DNA of 64,000 bases from the NCBI GenBank assembly GCA_964454335.1, contig CAYVVT010000006.1:1-64000 (forward strand). The letters are read 5' to 3'. Under the pieces are notes generated by a model. That model did not search any database. It had not been told where the DNA came from and was given only the letters and a program-made list of their open reading frames with translations. Made by a program: the position numbers and the translations under genes. This DNA comes from CAYVVT01 sp964454335 (lineage in GTDB: Bacteria > Fidelibacterota > UBA8477 > JABMPR01). Shown in pieces: positions 60,509-64,000 of the stretch. The stretch's first letter is position 1, and each line of letters begins with the position of its first letter.

Positions 60509-61447
60509 ATGAAGACAATCAGGATACTCCAAACACTAGTAGCTATTTCCATACTTAGCTCTTGTGTTTACCAGCGACCGGATATGCAAGCGGACATGTC
60601 TGTTGACCTGCCACGATTCGATGCGACCTCCTCCCCTCTTGTCCTATTCGATGCAGGTCATGGGAACTTTCATGATATCCAGACGACATATAAACCCTTC
60701 GCCACGCTACTGGAAAATGATGGTGTATTGCTGAGCATTCATCAGGAACTGTTTTCGGAAGAAGCCCTGAATGACGCAGAACTACTCATTATAGCCAACG
60801 CCACCTCAACAGATCAGGAGCAGAATGGCACTTCGAGCGCATTTTCAGAGAGTGAGATCCAGGTACTCACGGAATGGGTACAGAGAGGAGGTTCACTTCT
60901 GCTTATCGCCGATCACGATCCTTTCGGGAGTGCGGCTGCCGAACTGGCCACGGCATTGGGTGTGGGAATGGAGAGCGTCTGGACGGTTGACACACTCAGA
61001 ATGAATCAGGATATCGGCAGAACCACCTGGTTGGAATTCAGCAGGGAGAACCATGGTCTTGGAGAACATGGGATCCTGCAACTCGATTCTCCTCCATCAA
61101 CAGTGAAGCGGGTAATTACCTTCACGGGGCAATCATTGGATTATGATTCGACCTGGACCTCGATCCTGCAACTCTCAACCTCAGCTCAGAATTATTACAC
61201 ACGGGAAGATGCGGCAATCGCGTCAGTGGATAGTTCCTCCTATTTTTCTGTACCCGGTCAGTCTCAACTCATCGCACGTAAATACGGTGAGGGCCGGATC
61301 GTGATAGCCGGAGAGGCGGCAATGTTTACCGCTCAGGAAGTACGCATCTTCTTTAAAACCATTCGTGCGGGATTCAATTATCCAGGCTACGACAACAAGA
61401 ACTTCGTGCTGAATGTCATCCACTGGCTGCTGGGTGAAATCGAGTGA
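60509..61447 (+). CDS. DUF4350-like lipoprotein
   Basis: The 312-aa protein has a lipoprotein signal (LQTLVAISILSSCVY, lipobox LSSC with Cys near residue 19). The mature part has a GATase/ThuA-like alpha/beta layout: PLVLFDAGHGNFHDIQTTYK, ELLIIANATSTD, LTEWVQRGGSLLLIADHDPF and YGEGRIVIAGEAAMFTAQ, ending NFVLNVIHWLLGEIE. This matches DUF4350, found in exported sugar- or gliding-related proteins. Role unknown. Confidence 0.75.
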   Translation: MKTIRILQTLVAISILSSCVYQRPDMQADMSVDLPRFDATSSPLVLFDAGHGNFHDIQTTYKPFATLLENDGVLLSIHQELFSEEALNDAELLIIANATSTDQEQNGTSSAFSESEIQVLTEWVQRGGSLLLIADHDPFGSAAAELATALGVGMESVWTVDTLRMNQDIGRTTWLEFSRENHGLGEHGILQLDSPPSTVKRVITFTGQSLDYDSTWTSILQLSTSAQNYYTREDAAIASVDSSSYFSVPGQSQLIARKYGEGRIVIAGEAAMFTAQEVRIFFKTIRAGFNYPGYDNKNFVLNVIHWLLGEIE

Positions 61448-61466
61448 ACATGACACTGGATCATGA

Positions 61467-61892
61467 ATGGATACCATAAATAAGATCGAACTAGGCGACG
61501 AGTCTACCTATCCGGATGAGCAGGTGTTGAGATCCGTTCTGGTTGAGTCTTATGACCCCTACTGCGCATTGCTGGAGCTCTATGACCTGAACCAGATGAC
61601 ATATCAATGGCGCTATTATCAGGACGGGAAGGCCTGGTTGTGCAAGGTCCAGAAAGGAAAGCAAACGATTATATGGATGTCTGCCTGGAAAGGTTTTATG
61701 CAGGCAACGATATATGTCCCCTTGAGACTCATTGACCAGGTCTACGCCCTTCAAATCGGTCCAGAGACAATAGAACGGATCAGGACTACAAAGAATGTAG
61801 GCAAGTCCAAACCCTGTATATTCGAAATTCGGGATAAACGGATTCTCGAAGACCTTGACAGGGTCATGCAATTCAAGATCAAGGCCAGATAA
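61467..61892 (+). CDS. DUF3788-family protein
   Basis: The 141-aa soluble protein has the recognisable blocks MTYQWRYYQDGKAWLCKVQK, TIIWMSAWKGFMQATIYV and SKPCIFEIRDKRILEDLDRV, as in DUF3788 proteins of about 140 aa. No catalytic motif. It follows the DUF4350 gene by 19 nt. Confidence 0.78.
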   Translation: MDTINKIELGDESTYPDEQVLRSVLVESYDPYCALLELYDLNQMTYQWRYYQDGKAWLCKVQKGKQTIIWMSAWKGFMQATIYVPLRLIDQVYALQIGPETIERIRTTKNVGKSKPCIFEIRDKRILEDLDRVMQFKIKAR

Positions 61893-61998
61893 TCAAATAC
61901 AGGAGCAGAAGGCTAACAGAATGGGCGCATGCAAATTGCCCGTTCATTCGGTCCATCAGATTTCCACGATTGAGGATCGATGTTGACCTTTTCTGGGT

Positions 61999-62475
61999 AT
62001 GAAAATGGAAAATTATACCATCACAGCTATAGGAACCATCACTTCACCATATAAAACAAAGGAGGAGTGCCCTATCCAGGGGATAATCGCTCCTGAAGGT
62101 GGAGGCAGGATTGAGATCTTCCCGAAATATGAAGAGGCTTTGAGCACGATCGAGATCTTTTCTCACATCATCCTGTTCTATCTGTTCGATCGGGCAGGTG
62201 AGTTACAACTGTCCCGGCCAACGTTCCTCGATGATGAATCCCACGGTGTTTTCGCTTCCCGACACCCTTGCAGACCAAATGGGATCGGGATGTCAGTTGT
62301 TCGTTTGTTGGAACGTAAGAATAACATCCTGTTTGTAAATGAGATAGATGTACTGGATCAGACACCACTTATTGACATTAAACCTTATGTTCCCAAATTC
62401 GACCATCGTGAGGATGCGACGAATGGATGGATCGAAAACCGGAATTTCAGAATTAAACCTTCAGGCAGGGAATAG
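61999..62475 (+). CDS. TrmO/TsaA-like tRNA t6A37 methyltransferase
   Basis: The 158-aa protein carries the TsaA-domain blocks: ITAIGTITSPYKTKEECPIQ, GGGRIEIFPKYEEALSTIE, SHIILFYLFDRAGEL, VFASRHPCRPNGIGMSVVRL (equivalent of TRSPHRPNPIGLS) and DQTPLIDIKPYVPKFD. The family methylates N6-threonylcarbamoyladenosine at tRNA position 37 using SAM. It lacks the C-terminal extension of the E. coli enzyme, as many short TsaA proteins do. Confidence 0.85.
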   Translation: MKMENYTITAIGTITSPYKTKEECPIQGIIAPEGGGRIEIFPKYEEALSTIEIFSHIILFYLFDRAGELQLSRPTFLDDESHGVFASRHPCRPNGIGMSVVRLLERKNNILFVNEIDVLDQTPLIDIKPYVPKFDHREDATNGWIENRNFRIKPSGRE

Positions 62476-62568
62476 CTTGGCAGCTGATACACCTGCAGGA
62501 CCGTTGGTTTCCTCAGACCTGACGGTCTTGATGAGTGAAGATGGGCGCAGGTCCATCGTAAAAATCCG

Positions 62569-63651
62569 ATGACCTGGAGAGAATTTCATAAGACGCTTGA
62601 TGATTGGGGCTGGAGTACTGCCTGGTACGAAATAGCTGAGAGCTTGTGCACAGACCTCAGGGAACCGGCCCGGATCATAGGTCAGGACAGGGATCTGTGG
62701 TCCATCAGGACCGTTCAGGGTTCCGCACTGGCGCGTGTACCAACATCCAGACCACTCCCCATCCTGCCGGTGGTTGGTGACTGGGCCTCTGTCGAACCAG
62801 GCCCGTTGGAAGCCGATCCCTGGACTATCCATGACGTTTTTCCCCGACGCTCTCAGCTATCGAGAGGATCAGCCGGAACGGGTCATTCTGAACAGGTCCT
62901 TGCAGCCAATATCGACAGGATATGGATCGTGCACGGCCTGGATGTCGCCCTAAACCTGCGGCGTCTGGAACGCTATCTGGCAGTTGCATGGGAAAGCGGC
63001 GCTATACCCGAGATCATTCTCACAAAATCGGACCTGGCGGATGATGTGGAAGAGACCAAGGTTGAACTGATGTCGGCAGCTGCCGGCATTAATGTGGAAT
63101 GCGTGAGCCATCAGGATCTCGATAGCATCAACTTGCTAAGGGACAAGCTCCACGCTGGGACCACGATCTGTTTGATCGGTCCCTCAGGTGTGGGTAAATC
63201 AACGCTGGTGAATGCCCTCTCGCAGGAGCAGGTAGCAAAAATCGCTGAGGTGCGCCACGGTGACCGAAAAGGAAGGCATACAACAACACGACGAGAGTTG
63301 TTCCGGATCCCTGGCGGCGCCTGTCTCCTGGATACACCCGGGATCAGGGAACTGCGCATCTGGGTTATGGAGGAAGGTTTATCCCAAACATTTCCTGACA
63401 TAGAAGAAATTGCCGCCGACTGCAGGTTCAGGGACTGTCGCCACGATTCAGAGCCGGGCTGTGCCGTTCTGGCAGCAGTTGAAGACGGTCGCCTTAATAG
63501 TGAACGATTGGCGAGCTATCGAAAACTGCAGGCTGAGGCTGCCCATGAACATCGTAAAAGCGACCCACGTGCCAGGGCCGAAGCATTGTCAGAGTGGAAA
63601 TCCATCATGAAGAGCATGAAACGCAATCCAAAACATCGAGATCGATCATGA
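62569..63651 (+). CDS. rsgA: Ribosome small-subunit-dependent GTPase A
   Basis: Circularly permuted GTPase of 360 aa that matures the 30S subunit. N-terminal OB fold (LPVVGDWASVEP), then G4 LTKSDLADD near residue 152, G1 GPSGVGKSTLVNAL near 204, G3 LDTPGIREL near 257, and a C-terminal zinc module CRFRDCRHDSEPGCAV (Cys/His set). Architecture and length are standard. The first ~70 residues are slightly divergent. ATG at 62569. Confidence 0.92.
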   Translation: MTWREFHKTLDDWGWSTAWYEIAESLCTDLREPARIIGQDRDLWSIRTVQGSALARVPTSRPLPILPVVGDWASVEPGPLEADPWTIHDVFPRRSQLSRGSAGTGHSEQVLAANIDRIWIVHGLDVALNLRRLERYLAVAWESGAIPEIILTKSDLADDVEETKVELMSAAAGINVECVSHQDLDSINLLRDKLHAGTTICLIGPSGVGKSTLVNALSQEQVAKIAEVRHGDRKGRHTTTRRELFRIPGGACLLDTPGIRELRIWVMEEGLSQTFPDIEEIAADCRFRDCRHDSEPGCAVLAAVEDGRLNSERLASYRKLQAEAAHEHRKSDPRARAEALSEWKSIMKSMKRNPKHRDRS

Positions 63652-63784
63652 CGTCAGTACCTGTTGGAATGGACCTGAATGCAGGCATCATTCGGGGAAA
63701 TTGAGAGATAGCACTCCCCCTGCTGCGCTGAGGTGAGTTACAGGGCTGTCAGTCGCATTCTGAAGAACAAGATAGGAGTGAGTA

Positions 63785-63973
63785 ATGGAGAAATCGTATG
63801 CATCAGTAGCCTACGTCAATTTCCTGTTTGGCATTTTTTGCGCACATTGGGCACAGGGAAGCAGCCGGAACGCCTGGCTCTGGTTCTTCCTGGGATTTTT
63901 CTTCGGTCCTATCACTGGTATTGTCCTGGCGGTGAAGAACACTGAGGACATAAAAGTGGCTCTGAGCGCCTGA
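63785..63973 (+). CDS. Small membrane protein
   Basis: The 62-aa protein has two hydrophobic segments, YVNFLFGIFCAHWAQG and AWLWFFLGFFFGPITGIVLA, separated by SSRN, and a short charged tail (KNTEDIKVALSA). A purine-rich GATAGGAGTG stretch precedes the ATG. Resembles small uncharacterised membrane proteins of the PMP3/hypothetical class; no firm family. Confidence 0.6.
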   Translation: MEKSYASVAYVNFLFGIFCAHWAQGSSRNAWLWFFLGFFFGPITGIVLAVKNTEDIKVALSA

Positions 63974-64000
63974 GTCACAGGCTTCAGTGCATGGAGGGTC

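Overview
The window looks like one chromosomal stretch from an uncultured FCB-group bacterium. My best guess is a Candidatus Marinimicrobia (Neomarinimicrobiota, SAR406)-type genome or a close relative. The reasons are three secreted proteins ending in an NPFN-type C-terminal domain of the T9SS/FlgD-Ig class, an Oar-like TonB-dependent receptor, a DUF5683 protein, a ridA-like gene and a small 4.5S-type SRP RNA. This assignment is inference; no rRNA gene is present to fix it. One run of 100 Ns (24275-24374) shows that this is a draft scaffold.

Region 1 (1-39.5 kb) is a compact housekeeping backbone, mostly on the minus strand and full of 4-20 nt gene overlaps. It runs: a methylmalonyl-CoA mutase large subunit (cut by the window edge), dxs, pdxT, pdxS, ispH, nrnA; gpsA and a long-chain acyl-CoA synthetase; a plus-strand island with tRNA-Leu(CAA), a GIY-YIG gene between 31-bp direct repeats, a SpoIIAA/STAS-like protein, a nitroreductase and an SGNH hydrolase; pyrC; then a long DNA-metabolism and phospholipid operon (SRP RNA, dnaX, ybaB, recR, pgsA, pgpA, cinA, thpR, recA, recX, comEC). 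After a plus-strand TonB receptor come apeB, dprA, obg, a lipoprotein, hutH, an exonuclease-DinG helicase, a geranylgeranyl-reductase-like flavoprotein with its ferredoxin, a neurotransmitter:sodium symporter family (NSS) transporter, a DUF5683 protein and ridA.

Region 2 (39.6-57.3 kb) is a chromosomal integron. A minus-strand integron integrase (IntI, 320 aa, with the IntI-specific patch and the R-K-H-R-H-Y catalytic set) faces away from a plus-strand array of about 19 gene cassettes. The cassettes are separated by attC sites sharing arms of the type TAACatGCGCC...GCTCAGTCGCAgatCCGTTA. The strongest evidence is covariation: the 7-bp core at the 5' end of a cassette is the exact reverse complement of the left core of that cassette's own attC in ten cassettes, including unusual cores (GTTATAC/GTATAAC, GTTAGAA/TTCTAAC, GTCAGGC/GCCTGAC). 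Four more differ by one base. Cassettes encode secreted beta-helix and beta-propeller proteins with C-terminal sorting domains, an outer-membrane barrel, small membrane proteins, a CPBP protease, methyltransferases, a ROK-family protein, a STAS-like protein, a family-2 glycosyltransferase, a DUF6090-like protein, an aspartate-dehydrogenase-like protein and a YjbR-like protein. One cassette gene is broken by a nonsense codon and one cassette has only a degenerate reverse-strand frame.

Region 3 (57.3-64 kb) continues on the plus strand with loosely spaced genes: a methyltransferase, a cysteine-synthase-like enzyme, an SRPBCC protein, a membrane protein, a DUF4350-like lipoprotein, DUF3788, TrmO-like, RsgA and a small membrane protein. 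Only eroded attC pieces remain near its left end, so it may be an old, immobilised end of the array. No transposase, CRISPR array or phage gene was recognised.
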